In this document: positions 1 through 10,468 of the stretch, piece by piece
How positions within the stretch are numbered: position 1 is the stretch's first letter
Layout: each line of letters opens with the position of its first letter
Assembly (NCBI GenBank): GCA_920105625.2
Contig: OV050030.1
Span: 85,148,570-85,212,569 of the forward strand
Length of the DNA stretch: 64,000 nt
Origin: Clusia tigrina
Lineage: Eukaryota; Arthropoda; Insecta; Diptera; Clusiidae
Direction: 5' to 3'
Position numbers and translations under genes: made by a program
Notes under the pieces: generated by a model
Databases searched by the model: none
The model's input: only the letters and a program-made list of their open reading frames with translations
What the model was told of the DNA's origin: nothing

Positions 1-268
1 TCCATAGACCTTCTGGATCTCCTCTTGCTACATGACTCACGAATATGGCGACTCTCCGCCACCGGACACATTAAAACGCTCAAACGCTCAACGCTTCGGT
101 TCAAACTGGAGTCATGATTAGCGACGACTCCCCCCACTATGCACAACCGTCTCGAAATTGATCGCGCGATCGACGATTTGACCACAGCTTTTAAATAAGC
201 CACTCATATGTCTTGCATCACTCCCGAACCACGGGGCAAACCTAAAACTCTTTGGTGGAACTCGGAAA

Positions 269-1060
269 TTGCAAGCCTTCCTAAGGCTTGTAGATTGCTC
301 TTTAACAAAGCTAAAGTTACAGCTGATTGGGCCCCTTTCAAAACTAAACAAAAAGAGTTTTAATACGCCATTAGGCGAGGGAAACGAGCTCTATGGAGAC
401 AATTTTGCGAAAATCTTGAATATACATCCAAGGTTAGCCATCTTCGAAAAATTCTCCACTCCTAACAAAGCCCTTGCCTGCATCCAAATACCAGACGGCT
501 GCTGGATTCCCCCAAGTACCGAAACCATTGATATCCACCCACTTCCCAGGGAGCATAGCCTCAGTGGATCAAGCCTAAATGACAAAAGGTCATCTTGAGT
601 GGTCTATTCAAATCTTCAAGCCATAAAAGTCCCCCGGTCCGGATGGCATCCTTCCTGTCGAAATCCAAAATGGGGAAGATACTATCCTGCCATGGCTGCT
701 ACAAATATACAATGGAAGCATCAGATTAGAGTATATTCCCCTACGCTGGCACTCTCGGCTCTTGTTGTCTTCATCCCGAAAATGGGGAAGACCTCACACA
801 CCAAACCTAAAGATAACAGACCTATAAGTTTAACATCCTTTCTTCTTAAGGTTTTAGAAAAAGCTCTTGACCTACATATCAGGACATCGATCAACCCTTC
901 TATTCTCTCTGTATCTTAACACGCCTACTCTAAATGCAAATCGTTTGAAACAGCACTTCATTCTCTCATTTCTCAAGTTCACAAATCCTTGGCATATTTC
1001 TGGACATCGAGGGATCATTCAACAATATATGCCCCAGCGCTATCATCTCTCCACTCTATA
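269..1060 (+). pseudogene. LINE reverse transcriptase fragment
   Basis: Three consecutive frames carry pieces of a LINE reverse transcriptase. Around 599-700 there is a degraded K-S-P-G-P-D-G-type block, and around 780-880 the block PKDNRPISLTSFLLK, which is the conserved start of the RT fingers. Around 917-960 a stretch in another frame resembles the next RT block (HAYSK...K.ETALHSL). The catalytic YxDD box is missing: the sequence runs from the fingers towards the RNase H region within a few hundred bases, so the palm appears deleted. The fragment cannot be functional. Confidence 0.65.
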
Positions 1061-1339
1061 ATCTTAACCTGAACTCATTGCTGTAGTGATCACTGGAGCA
1101 CTTCGTACCATACCTACGAAAGCCCTTTTTCCCAAGTTAAGCAACAAGCCAAGTTGACAGAGATTAGACTTAACGCTCTTTCGCACTGACGCATAACACT
1201 TCCAGGCCATACCTCTATTCTGAATCAGGATCCACCTGTCCCAAACTTTATCGATTATAAGTCGGTATCCCGATTTAAACAGGGAATTCGACCCCACCAT
1301 TCCAAGCAGAAATGACTGGTTTTCAAAAGGCCTAATCAT

Positions 1340-1953
1340 CGGTGAAATGGTCGTAATCTATACCGACGGCTCCAAATTTGGAGGTAGAGTCGGCAGCGGT
1401 ATATTTTCCGCCTAACTGGACTTAAACATCTCCCTAGGTCTTTCAAAACCATTGCAGCGTATTTCAGGCTGAGATCATGGCCATTTATCATGCAACCAAA
1501 TGGATGCTGAGTAGCGATAACGGCCCAGCCGCCATTAAATTCCTTTTTGCCTCCATGGCCACCTCAAGTCTCGTTCGTGAATGTCTTGAAATAAGCTCGC
1601 AAGTTACTCTCAAGTTCGATATCAAACGGAAATTTCTGACTGACGCCTACAAATCTTGAGTTGATGAGGAATCCTGTCACACGGCTAGACTAACTTCGAC
1701 AAGAATGGACAAAAACAGAATTAACCAACTTCTTCGACTTGATCGCGTATCACTGTTGACAATAGTGTCGGTTTTGACTGGCCACTGCATACTGGGACAG
1801 CACGCAGAAAGACTGGGTCTACCCTCAAACGATTTTTGCCGAGGCTGTGGTTCCGAGGAGGAGGACGAGGCGGTTTTCCACCTCTTATATCACTGCCCAT
1901 CCTTGAGCAGAAGCAGAATTCGCACTTTTGTGCCCCATTTCTTGCAAGCCTGA
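1340..1953 (+). pseudogene. LINE RNase H start and C-terminal zinc-like domain
   Basis: At about 1350 the plus strand reads VIYTDGSKFGG, the first catalytic aspartate motif of a LINE-encoded RNase H. The rest of that domain is scrambled by frameshifts. A separate open stretch at 1705-1953 encodes the C-terminus: LTGHCILGQHAERLGLP, then Cys-x2-Cys, an acidic run, His and Cys. This matches the terminal Cys/His motif of Jockey/LOA-group ORF2 proteins, which helps bind template RNA during target-primed reverse transcription. The order and spacing from RNase H to the Cys/His motif are as expected for an element of this group. Confidence 0.65.
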
Positions 1954-2215
1954 CAGAGCTGTCATCCATTAATATTAGGGACATAGCCAGGTTCATCAAA
2001 GTATCAGGATGGTTTCCTGCAACATGACGGGGGAGTTGTGCCTTTCCTGACGCTGTCCTTGCGCTGACTATCACCATCTCAAGTATGGGAACTTTGTAGT
2101 CAGTGCTTGAACAGCGCCACACCGCGGTATCACAATGGGCCATTATGTGTGCTCAAGTGTGCTTTTGGCAAAATATACGGCCATTCCTACCTACCTACCT
2201 ACTCTACCCAGAACT

Positions 2216-2803
2216 ACGGGCAATCACTTTTCTCACACTCCTATAAAACCTATTTTCTCCATTTCAGAACCAACTCCACTGAAAAATAAAAACAAAGATA
2301 ACCCCGAGGACCAAAACCGACCTACTTATATCATAACTACAATAAAGAAACAAATTTACTATCCTTACTTATCGACCGGAAATAATCTCTCTTTTATTTT
2401 TCAGAACCCTCTACTCTTTACACAGCCACCTCCGATTACAACGCCGCGGATTAATGTAAATGTTTCTGAAATTTCCGAAATCTACTCCCTCTTCTCCTCA
2501 TTTCTAACTACTAAACCGAACCTTATACTACTTAATATCTTTTGCATGGAACACCCCCAACGATACTGCTTGACGGCCATATAAGTTATTTCCCACCACT
2601 GTGTTTACTATGAACTTCACAAATCTTTTACAAAACTTAACATTAAAATTATTATTAAAAATTATATTTAAAAAACTTCTTTTTGAATACATTTTGCCCA
2701 ACCTTGAACTGAACCAGCCTCGCCCGCCGGTCATAACACTTAACTACTTTTCATATGGTTTCCGTCTGAACAACTTTTTCATATGGTTTCCGTCTTTATT
2801 TCA
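2216..2803. other. No gene recognised
   Basis: AT-rich sequence between the LINE tail and the first gypsy relic. A 149-codon open stretch at 2135-2584 starts inside the LINE tail, is low in complexity and has no recognisable domain, so I do not call it a gene. A 16-base direct duplication (catatggtttccgtct) occurs at about 2753 and 2779. Confidence 0.5.
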
Positions 2804-3049
2804 TCACGGAATAAATTGAACCAGTGTCCAGTTATCAGTGATTTCTTTATACGTCTGGGACAATTTACCAAATTCTTTAGCCACAAACTGTTTAATATTA
2901 TCAGTAAAAATAATTTCCAGCACTCCAAATTTATGGAATATTTCTTCCATCAAAAACCTTATTAGATTTGACGCCGTGGGCTGTCTCATGGCCTTAAGAA
3001 ACACAAACTTTGCGAGGTAATACAACAGTAGAAACCAGACATGGGCCAC
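2804..3049 (-). pseudogene. Ty3/gypsy integrase core fragment
   Basis: About 80 codons on the minus strand resemble the retroviral-type integrase core of Ty3/gypsy elements. The segment with IIFTDNIKQFVAKEF corresponds to the usual (T/S)D-x-G-x-x-F block holding the second catalytic Asp, here with Gly changed to Ile. Upstream lies a stretch ending ...KFVFLKAMR, like the K-F-V-x-x-K-P-M-R element before this block. It lies downstream of the RNase H relic in the same orientation. Catalytic competence is lost because the flanking frames are broken. Confidence 0.6.
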
Positions 3050-3185
3050 TAGTATTTCCCCATGAAATCTATGTATAATCTTTGGTAAGGGCGTTCTGTC
3101 TTTACTTCCTTTCCCAAAATCGGATTCAAAACTTGGTTACTATGCTTAGTGTTTTTGCATAATCTACAATTTCGCGATCTGGAAA

Positions 3186-3461
3186 TCATTGGCTTGTAGA
3201 TGTAACGACCATGTGGCTAGCCGCCCACTCAGGTCTCTTAAAACCATTAGCCATTTGAGACTGGCGTGGTCTTTGATCACAGTAAACGGCTCCATCTCCA
3301 TGAAGGCCCAAAAATGTAGTAGTTACATCCTTCTGAGTCCCATACTGCGAAGCATCACATTGAATGTAAGACCTTCGATTGAAATCCGTGAATGCCACCA
3401 CCGGTGTTCTCGTTAGTGCTTGCTTTCGTCGCACGCAAAATACGCGTGCTTCTGGTGTCAC
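3186..3461 (-). pseudogene. Ty3/gypsy RNase H fragment
   Basis: The minus strand encodes LTRTPVVAFTDFNRRSYIQCDASQYG in one open run (about 3330-3420), matching the junction between the RT tether and RNase H, where the Asp in the CDAS motif is the first catalytic residue. The following G-x-G-A-V-L-x-Q motif is degraded. It sits between the RT and integrase pieces of the same relic. No start codon is implied; it is an internal part of a polyprotein. Confidence 0.65.
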
Positions 3462-3583
3462 CTTAAATTTTTAACCTTTTCTCAGAGTGTTCCTCAACGG
3501 TGGTGCTATTTCATCAAACTTGTCAATGAACCTTGTATACCCATCCGGCTGTTCCAAGAAAACTGTATACCTGATTCACTGTC

Positions 3584-3990
3584 CTAAGGGATCCTTATAA
3601 TTGCTGTTACTTTCTCTGGTTCCGTCTTTAGCACCCTCTCTCCTATAATATATTCTATGTATTTTAAACTCCTTTCAACGATCAACAGATCGTCCAGATA
3701 TACAAAGAGTCTCTGTGGGATGACCGTGTGCATGACATGACAGAGCCTATGCACTATATTGAACAGCCGAAAGGAATACATTCAGGGGCATTCCGGGTCG
3801 TCATCCCTCTACTCTCCATTTCTAATTCAATTTGCCAAAAACTATATTTCAAATCTAGACTGCTAATGTACACGATCCGGTCAATACGGCACAAAATCCC
3901 CTCAATGTGTTTCATAGGGTACGCATCCTCGCATCTAGGTACTATCGGCTCTTTCCGGCCTTCCTCAGTAATGTAATATATTTTTCTATA
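3584..3990 (-). pseudogene. Ty3/gypsy reverse transcriptase fragment
   Basis: The minus strand holds the palm of a Ty3/gypsy reverse transcriptase. The catalytic box reads FVYLDDLLIV at about 3682-3712. A block resembling the preceding region (P-E-C-x-R-M-Y-S-F-R-L-F-N) lies around 3760-3800, close to the usual M-P-F-G-L-x-N motif. Downstream is a KTEPEKV-type element of the thumb. Stops separate it from its neighbours. Confidence 0.65.
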
Positions 3991-4170
3991 GGGTTGTACT
4001 CCTTAATTACCCCTAGCGCCAACATCGTACCTTGGCATACAGCAATACCTGCACAGCCGGAGAAAAGGAGTAGTACCAGTCCTTCACCGGGTCGACTCCT
4101 GGGATCAACGGAGTTTTATGCTTTTCGAACGTACTCCTTGCCAGTTCATCCTGTTCAAAGGTCCCGAACT

Positions 4171-4178
4171 GATCTCTC
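4171..4178. repeat. hAT target-site duplication, left copy
   Basis: GATCTCTC directly before the left inverted terminus; an exact copy follows the right terminus at 7380-7387. Eight bases is the expected length for hAT elements. Confidence 0.9.
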
Positions 4179-6048
4179 CAGGGCCGTGCGCACGGGGGGT
4201 TTTGGGTGTTGAAACCCCCCCAGAAGGGCTTTTAGCTACAATTTTTAAAATCTTCTGAGCTTCCTGATTACGAAAATTTTGAATCATTAGTGCTTTATCA
4301 TTTGATATGTGAAAGCACTATTGCCATTTCAAAAAATGCTTGTTGCTACCTCATCGGCCGGTAGGACTGCAGATGTTTCATTATGGTTCATCTTAAGGCA
4401 TCTTAAGGAACTATTATATGGCAGCGATGATGACGCCGATGCTGACGATGCCAACGTGGGGTGCGGAATTCGGTACTGTGAGGTGTTCTGGCTTGCCTGA
4501 ATTCAACTCCAACTGCAATGCGCAGTGGATCCATTGTTCGTATCTAATCAGCTGTTTAGCCCCGGGGGGGCCCCACCGAAATCGATTTCGTTCCTTCTCG
4601 TCGTCGTCGCCCGAGTTATGTATATATATTAAATACGCAAAAGCAATTACATTGAATTTGTTGGAACAAATTTCATAGGAAGTTGTGAAATATGTAAAAA
4701 CAATTCCTTTTAATTCAATGTGGGCATAATTCATGGGAAGTTGCGAAATTTGTAAAAACAATCCTTCTAATTCAATGTGGGCATAATTCATGGGCAGTTG
4801 TGAAACTGTGAAGCGATGGAATGGAAAGATATAAAAGGCCGGGGACATGAAAATAATATTTAGTTGTAAAAAGACAGTTGAATAGTTAACATAAACTTAA
4901 AATTATATTTAAATTGTGATTGTTAAAATGGATATTCGCAAATTTCTTTGTAAAAGAACTCGACTAGACTATATAAGTATATGATGAAAGCAGAAAATAG
5001 AGCTGACATTGAAAAGCAAGCTAAGCTATCTATCGATTTACAATTATCGAAACAAAAACTAAATTTTTTGAATGAAAGTAGGAAGCATTTGCAAGCCATA
5101 GTTCAAACAGTGATTCTTTGTGGTCGACAAGGTTTAGCACTTCGCGGAAGGAATGATACTGGTACAATCTACCCAGATAATGATGGAAATTTTCGAGCTC
5201 TTCTGAGATATCGAGCATTAAGTGATGCGGAGCTAAAGAAGCACTTGGAGAATTCCCCAAAAAACGTGAACTCATAGTTATTTGCCACAATTTGACCCTA
5301 AAACAGCTTATCGATAAGGTCAACAGGCGCTGAATTCAAATTTCAATTTGCATCCGGTACATTAATGAAAAAAATGGTACACATTCAGTTTACGAAGATT
5401 TTCTTAGTTTCGTTCCAACTGCGCAGTTGACTGGAAAAGGATTGTAATTTTAAACTTTCTTGAATCTTCGGGCATCGACTGCAATTTTTTTATCGGTCAA
5501 TGTTATGACGGTGCAAGTGCTATGAATGGAGAATTTCACGGACCTCAAGCTTATATTCATGAAATATACAAACTAGCTATGTATTCGCATTGTGCAGCTC
5601 ACTGTTTCAATTTGGTCGTTAGCGACGCGTCCAAAGTTGTTAATATAAGAAATTGTCTAGGCACAATCCAGTGTGTCCACAAATTTTTTAATTATCCCAA
5701 ACGCCTGCTCACACTACAAGACGCAATTTCTAGAAACGAAAACCTTCGTCATGCTAAGAAGACAAAATTAAAACAGTCCTGTGCAACGAGATGGGTGGAA
5801 CGACATGAGTGAATCGGAATTTATCTCCACTTACAACCAGCAGTTATCGACGCCTTCGAAGACATCTCGAGCACCTAGTCAGATCCGAAAACAACCTCTG
5901 CTGCTTTTCAGCTGCTAGCAGCCATAAGAACTTTAGATTTTCAGGTTTCATTACATGTGCTTGATTATATTCATAGCTTGACTTTATCGTTGAGTTGTGT
6001 TCTTCAATCTGAAAACAATCATCTCGATGAAGCCATAAAGTTGGCAGA

Positions 6049-6052
6049 TGCT
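6049..6052. repeat. Solo LTR target duplication, left copy
   Basis: TGCT, repeated at 6512-6515 immediately after the LTR. Four bases fits Ty3/gypsy-type integration. Confidence 0.75.
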
Positions 6053-6511
6053 TGTTGGGGTCCTTATCTGCTTGTCGGCGAGAGACGTCCTCTGGAATGT
6101 CCTGTCGCGGTAACCTGTAAGCCTACACCACTTTGTTAAATAAACACTGCACTATTCTAAGTTTCCAATCACAAGAGACCTTTATTCTTAAAATACTAGT
6201 TCTTATATACTATTTACAGGTGAACATTACAGTCTACGTCTTGACTTTTCTGGTGTTCCAGTTATGCAGTTGTTATTTGGTGTCAGTGGCTCAAGTCCAC
6301 TGACCTACTTCAAAAGTGGCGACGGAGCATTACGCCCTCGTCGACTCGACTGCGGAACTGTGACACCCTAAAAGCTTACATCATAATTAATGCGTAAATA
6401 CTACTATTTACAATATTTGCACCCTAAAAATATGTGCTCTCTTAATGAATTTAATAGGAGCCGTTGCTGTGAGTCAACTACGCGTAGGTAGCTTGATTCT
6501 AACTCACAACA
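6053..6511 (-). mobile_element. Solo LTR (same family as 33363-33868 and 42331-42840)
   Basis: A 459-bp LTR in minus orientation with TG...CA ends, flanked by TGCT duplications. Read on the minus strand it begins TGTTGTGAGTTAGAATCAAG and carries the same TATA-like stretch (agtatataag, complement at about 6202-6211) as the two longer family members. No internal coding sequence accompanies it, so it is the product of LTR-LTR recombination. It lies inside the hAT transposase and is therefore younger than it. Confidence 0.88.
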
Positions 6512-7379
6512 TGCTACAAAAAAGGAATTAATGGACAGAATAGACAAAGCAGAACTACATTTTAATAATATTTTCCAAAAGGTCAGCGAGATCTTCGAAG
6601 AACACAATATTGAAGTGAAGCAACCGAGACTAGTTTCGCGTCAGACTCATCGATGTAATATCAAGACAAATGCTATTGAGGATTATTATCGAATTTCAAC
6701 TTATATACTATACCTGGATTTATTCGTCACTCATCTCGCAGACCGCTTTCATAAGCACCGTGGAATTCTATCTAATTTTATATGTCTTTTTCCATCTAAA
6801 ACTTTAACTATAGATGAAGCAGCCTGCAACCATTTATTTGAAAAATACTCCACGATTTTGCATGATGATTCTTCTGAAGCGTGGATCAATAAAGTGAATT
6901 TTTGGCGAACACGGATTTTTGATAAAAACATCTAAAGTTCTATCGAAGCTCTGGATATATGTAATGTAAATGTTTTTCCTAATGTTCACCAAATCTTGCT
7001 TGTAATGGCTGCGATACCAGTAACAACATCAACGAATGAACGCTCTTTTTCAACTTTGCGCCGGTTGAAAAATTACTTGCGTTCTACCATGAACGAAAAT
7101 CGACTAAACGGATTGGCTGCACTTAACATTCATCGGGACGTTGACGTTCATGTAAATGCAGTATTGGGCGATTTTTTTTTTGTGCCCCGACGCATCAAAT
7201 TATTGAAAGAATAAAATGGAAATGTACGTGAATAAAAATGTATGTATATGTAATCATACAATTATATGATATAACAAGTGCATCCACTTGTTGATAGATC
7301 TCTTTGAGCTCCTCTCCTATTTTAATGAAATTTGATTTTAAAAAAAACCCCCCACGAGCAAATCCTGCACACGGTCCTG

Positions 7380-7387
7380 GATCTCTC
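7380..7387. repeat. hAT target-site duplication, right copy
   Basis: GATCTCTC, identical to 4171-4178. Confidence 0.9.
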
Positions 7388-7860
7388 ACTCCGTTTAATT
7401 TCTCTTTCGGATGACTAGACAGTTCATATAGCCCATTATCCTCTTCCTTCCCACTCACTTGCTTTTCATGCCCCGAATATACTTCACACACACCTAGCAC
7501 ATCCAGGACCCCAGAAGTCCACCCCCATGGAAATATCCTGTTTCAATTATGGACACAAGTGGAATTCTATCCCCTTGAGACTCCACCAGTAAGAACAATC
7601 TACCCATCAGCCGAACTCACTACTGGCCGGTATTTCCTCAATACTACACCTAAACTTTCTATTCATTTTGTTCACCCTTTCCCTATTACATTCACCAATA
7701 CCCCGGTGTCCACCAGTCCTCTCACCTCTTTCCCCATAATAATAACCTTACCCCGTCCACTCCCAACCACCTGTCCTTCAGATCTAACTTGATGCATCTC
7801 AACTCCAACAGATGACTGAGGAGGATGCCCAATTGTTTTTTGAGAGCGAGAGAACATTAC
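7388..7860 (-). pseudogene. Ty3/gypsy protease and pol linker fragment
   Basis: On the minus strand a short open stretch (7672-7857) ends in RGLVDTGVLVNVIGKG, which fits the retropepsin active site D-T/S-G-A in its local context. Downstream, out of frame, is a G-V-D-F-W element like the conserved G-x-D-x-L. The 7388-7500 stretch continues into the sequence at 4100-4170 on the far side of the hAT insertion. The protease call is inferred from short motifs only. Confidence 0.5.
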
Positions 7861-8275
7861 ACAACGGTCAGCTCAATGAGTTAAAACAATAGGCATAGAA
7901 ACAAATGCATCAGATTAAGAACTAACGAGAGAGAGTATGAAAGCATTTCCTAAAGAGAAAATTGGTTTGTGAACACAACTAACACAAGAATTCTTAATGA
8001 AGTATAGTGGTTACTCTCTTTATGCCCAAAATTTGCTCTTCCAACAACAACAACAGTTTCCCACTATTCAAATCTATAGCAGATGGAGAAAATTGCAAAC
8101 AAACTAATAGCAACAAAGAAGAACAAGAAATATAGAGAACTAATTTTATTAAGCTGATAAACATTAGAAAAGAACAAGACTAGACAGAAGAGGGAGATTT
8201 ATAACTCATACCGTAAAAAAACTAAAATATTTTTAAAAAATAACTAGTACCCAAAATACACAAAGAGAACACACC
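7861..8275. other. No gene recognised
   Basis: A-rich sequence between the gypsy protease piece and the R1-type LINE. I see no domain, repeat boundary or structured motif apart from a short caacaacaacaac run near 8040. Confidence 0.5.
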
Positions 8276-8624
8276 ATTAAGGCCAATTTGTTCATCCATA
8301 AACACACCATCATACACCACTTTTAGAAGACCAGGATGCGTGGGTACAATTCCAGATATTGCACTAGCTTCTGAGAGCATTGCTCACAGAGTAAATACAT
8401 GGAAAGTCTTAGAAGACTATAATGGAAGCGATCACCAATACATTACGTATTCCATTAAAAAAGTGCCAAGCAACCATGACCACAACATAAGTGGACGCGG
8501 AACTCGCAAGTGGAATGTATCAAAGTTAAATCCGGAAGTGCTACTTGCTGAGCTGGAGGCAAACATTCCATTAGACAGCCACGCTAGCGATGCTAATAGC
8601 AAGGTGAAGCAGACCATGCAGTGA
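8276..8624 (+). pseudogene. LINE AP-endonuclease C-terminal fragment
   Basis: The frame upstream of and including 8340-8624 encodes the end of an APE-type endonuclease: TPSYTTFRRPGCVGTIPDIA, then LASES, and later NGSDHQYI, where the Ser-Asp-His motif closes the active site. A stop codon (tga, 8622-8624) separates it from the RT frame, which is one base over. The N-terminal half of the endonuclease is absent, consistent with 5' truncation during target-primed reverse transcription. Confidence 0.7.
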
Positions 8625-8648
8625 ATAGAGAGAGCCTGTACCAAAGCG

Positions 8649-10256
8649 ATGCCGAAAATAAGACAAAATAAACACAAGAAGGCCGTTTACTGGTGGACAG
8701 AGGAAATAGCTCAACTCAGACGGGTCTGTCTGCGGTGTAGAAGAAAATACACTAGGGCCCGAATAGCAGCAGCCATTGAAAACGCTGGGGGATTATCCAC
8801 TCGACAACACGGTTTTCGACCAGAAAAGTCCACAATTGGCGCCGTAGAAGACGTCATAGAAAGTGTGCTAGCGGCACAGCAAGGAAATCACTACTCCAGG
8901 CGAGTGGTACTCCTTGTTACATTAGACGTAAGAAACGCTTTCAACAGCGCTAGGTGGGTGGATATGATCGAGGCACTTGAAAATCGTTTTCAGATACCAG
9001 CTTATCTGAAGAAGATAATCCGGAGCTACCTTAAAGATAGAATGTTGTTATACGAGACCAACAATGGCACCCGAAGCAAAATCATCACGTCAGGGGCAGC
9101 GCAAGGGTCCATCCTCGGACCGGACCTTTGGAATATAAGCTACGATGGCATTTTGCGCATAGAGATGCCAGATGACACTCATCTAGTCGGATACGCAGAC
9201 GACATTGCAGCTGTCATCACCGCACGCGACTCGGAAGACGCCCAAAGAAAGCTGAACCAGGTCATGATCCGAACCCAGAGGTGGCTCGATTCACATGGCT
9301 TGAAGTTGGCCACGGAAAAGACGGAACTGCTATTCCTCACGAGAAAGCACATTCCAATAGAAATCGACTTGAGAGTTTGCTCCGAGACCATCAGGACACA
9401 AAAGGTGATAAAGTACCTGGGAATTCAGCTTGACTCCATGCTCACCTACTGGGCGCAAATGCAAAATGCGGCGACGAAGGCAGCACGGGTAACGGCTTCT
9501 CTCAGCAGACTAATGGCAAACATCGGAGGGTCGACATCCGTCAAGAGGAAGCTTCTGATGATGACAACGCACTCCATTCTGTTGTATGGTAGCGAATTGT
9601 GGGCTGACAAGCTAAAGGTGCACGCCCGAAGAAAAGTTTTATCGTCCGTACAACGAACCGCAACTCTGCGAGTAGCTTCAGCGTACCGTACCGTATCGGA
9701 GCCGGCAATTCTGGTAATTAGCTGCTTAATCCCTATCGATCTCTTGGCCCTCGAACGAAAACACCTACGAGAAGCCAAGATGGGTAAGAATACCAGAGGA
9801 ACCGCGCAGCATATAAAGCAACAAACCGTGCACCATTGGCAGGAACGATGGGCCGCCGAGAGTCGCGGAAGATGGACAGCGAGACTCATACCCGACATAG
9901 CGAGCTGGATAGGAGGAACAGCCGGAACCGTCAATTTCTACCTCACGCAGTTACTGTCTGGTCACGGATACTTCTGCAAGTATCTACACCGAATGGGAAA
10001 AATTGGAGGGCCTGAGTGCATATACGGCGACAGCAATGTGGATGATGCAGAGCACACCTTTTTCAAATGCACAAGGTGGCAAACAGAGCGCACCACGCTT
10101 GAAATGGAAATCGGGGAAACCTTAGCCACCGAGAACATTGTGGAGGTTATGCTAAGCAGCAAAGAAAACTGGGACCACGTAGATAAATATGTGGAAAATG
10201 TGCTCCGGCGGAAAAAACGGGACCTGGACGCAGGAATAATGTTGAGAGTCCAATAG
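8649..10256 (+). CDS. R1-type LINE ORF2, open but internally deleted (535 aa)
   Basis: The longest clean reading frame in the window. It begins in the linker between endonuclease and RT. After about residue 40 (KYTRAR) it passes directly to a mid-RT block (GLSTRQHGFRPEKSTIGAVE), so the RT fingers are missing although the frame is kept. RT palm motifs follow: LVTLDVRNAFNSARW, then AAQGSILGPDLWN and GYADDIAAV with the catalytic Asp pair. The C-terminus has a Cys-Cys-His-Cys-type motif near residues 455-475. The RT is probably inactive without its fingers. The start Met is nominal, because the natural ORF2 began upstream. This could be a recent defective copy, or a library or assembly variant of a fuller element. 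Confidence 0.75.
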   Translation: MPKIRQNKHKKAVYWWTEEIAQLRRVCLRCRRKYTRARIAAAIENAGGLSTRQHGFRPEKSTIGAVEDVIESVLAAQQGNHYSRRVVLLVTLDVRNAFNSARWVDMIEALENRFQIPAYLKKIIRSYLKDRMLLYETNNGTRSKIITSGAAQGSILGPDLWNISYDGILRIEMPDDTHLVGYADDIAAVITARDSEDAQRKLNQVMIRTQRWLDSHGLKLATEKTELLFLTRKHIPIEIDLRVCSETIRTQKVIKYLGIQLDSMLTYWAQMQNAATKAARVTASLSRLMANIGGSTSVKRKLLMMTTHSILLYGSELWADKLKVHARRKVLSSVQRTATLRVASAYRTVSEPAILVISCLIPIDLLALERKHLREAKMGKNTRGTAQHIKQQTVHHWQERWAAESRGRWTARLIPDIASWIGGTAGTVNFYLTQLLSGHGYFCKYLHRMGKIGGPECIYGDSNVDDAEHTFFKCTRWQTERTTLEMEIGETLATENIVEVMLSSKENWDHVDKYVENVLRRKKRDLDAGIMLRVQ

Positions 10257-10419
10257 GGACGAAGTGAGAATCTCCACCTTGAAGGAAGTATAAAAAGGGT
10301 TCCAGGGTGGGGAGATGTTCTCAGCGAGGGAGGGGGATGTTTTAGTGGGTGCAATTCTCACATACCAAATCTGTGACGACAGTTTTGATGATGCGGCAGG
10401 CATTTTTACCCTCTCTACC

Positions 10420-10438
10420 AAAAAAAAAAAAAAAAAAA
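10420..10438 (+). other. LINE poly(A) tail
   Basis: Nineteen consecutive A residues end the R1-type element and mark its 3' boundary. Confidence 0.8.
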
Positions 10439-10468
10439 TCATACGCACTTTCACTCATTTCAAATTTC

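Larger units (their letters stand above)
1..2215 (+). mobile_element. Decayed LINE, LOA-like (RT, RNase H and C-terminal zinc motif)
   Basis: A non-LTR retrotransposon relic that enters the window already inside its second ORF. In order on the plus strand come the linker and start of reverse transcriptase (about 500-1060), an RNase H start (about 1350) and a C-terminal Cys/His motif (about 1820-1910). A tail of short cctac repeats lies near 2190-2210. RNase H plus this style of C-terminus is typical of the LOA group in flies. Frames change several times, so no protein can be made. The clade is inferred from remembered family features; Jockey-related alternatives remain possible. Confidence 0.7.
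4981..7214 (+). pseudogene. hAT transposase relic (DUF4371 and C-terminal dimerisation domain)
   Basis: Open pieces appear in the right order: 4981-5277 (N-terminal DUF4371 region with ILCGRQGLALRGRND), 5522-5812 (RNase H-like core), 6531-6935 and 6996-7214. The core has CYDGAS (about 5506-5523), a candidate catalytic Asp context, then AHCFNLVVSDA and a Cys/Trp region ending CATRWVERHE. The last piece holds the hAT C-terminal dimerisation motif NERSFSTLRRLKNYLRSTM. The gene is broken by several frameshifts and by the LTR at 6053-6511. Removing that LTR and one 4-bp duplication leaves the two sides in one frame. Homologues encode a transposase of about 600-700 residues. Confidence 0.8.
4179..7379 (+). 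mobile_element. hAT-superfamily DNA transposon with 8-bp target duplication
   Basis: A 3.2 kb element bounded by terminal inverted repeats (CAGGGCCGTGCGCA at the left, the complement of CAGGACCGTGTGCA at the right, followed on each side by a G6/T run) and by a perfect 8-bp duplication GATCTCTC. Inside is a plus-strand transposase relic of the DUF4371/TTF-type hAT group. Its insertion split a gypsy relic, and it later received a solo LTR. The perfect duplication but broken transposase suggests decay after insertion, or insertion as an already defective copy. Confidence 0.9.
2804..7860 (-). mobile_element. Old Ty3/gypsy retrotransposon relic, interrupted by a hAT element
   Basis: Read on the minus strand from high to low coordinate, the pieces appear in canonical Ty3/gypsy order: protease-like (7672-7857), protease-RT linker (7388-7500 and 4100-4170), RT (3584-3990), RNase H (3186-3461) and integrase (2804-3049). 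The two linker parts meet exactly at the hAT target duplication, which shows that one retroelement was split by the transposon. No LTRs were recognised. Stops and frameshifts are everywhere, so this is one of the oldest layers in the window. Confidence 0.7.
8276..10438 (+). mobile_element. R1-clade LINE, internally deleted, with poly(A) tail
   Basis: A 5'-truncated non-LTR element. It starts within the endonuclease domain (8276-8624), continues through a 535-codon open frame (8649-10256), a short 3' UTR and a 19-base A run at 10420-10438. The protein style (short linker, RT with YADD, long C-terminus with a Cys/His motif) resembles R1-group elements such as R1, TRAS or Waldo. A convincing target duplication was not found. 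Confidence 0.78.

Noticed and set aside
2135..2584. 149-codon open frame
   Set aside because: It starts in a LINE tail, has a low-complexity Pro/Thr/Asn-rich composition and no domain; chance opening is likely.
9446..9934. 162-codon minus-strand open frame
   Set aside because: It lies wholly antisense to the R1-type LINE ORF2, whose motifs explain the sequence.
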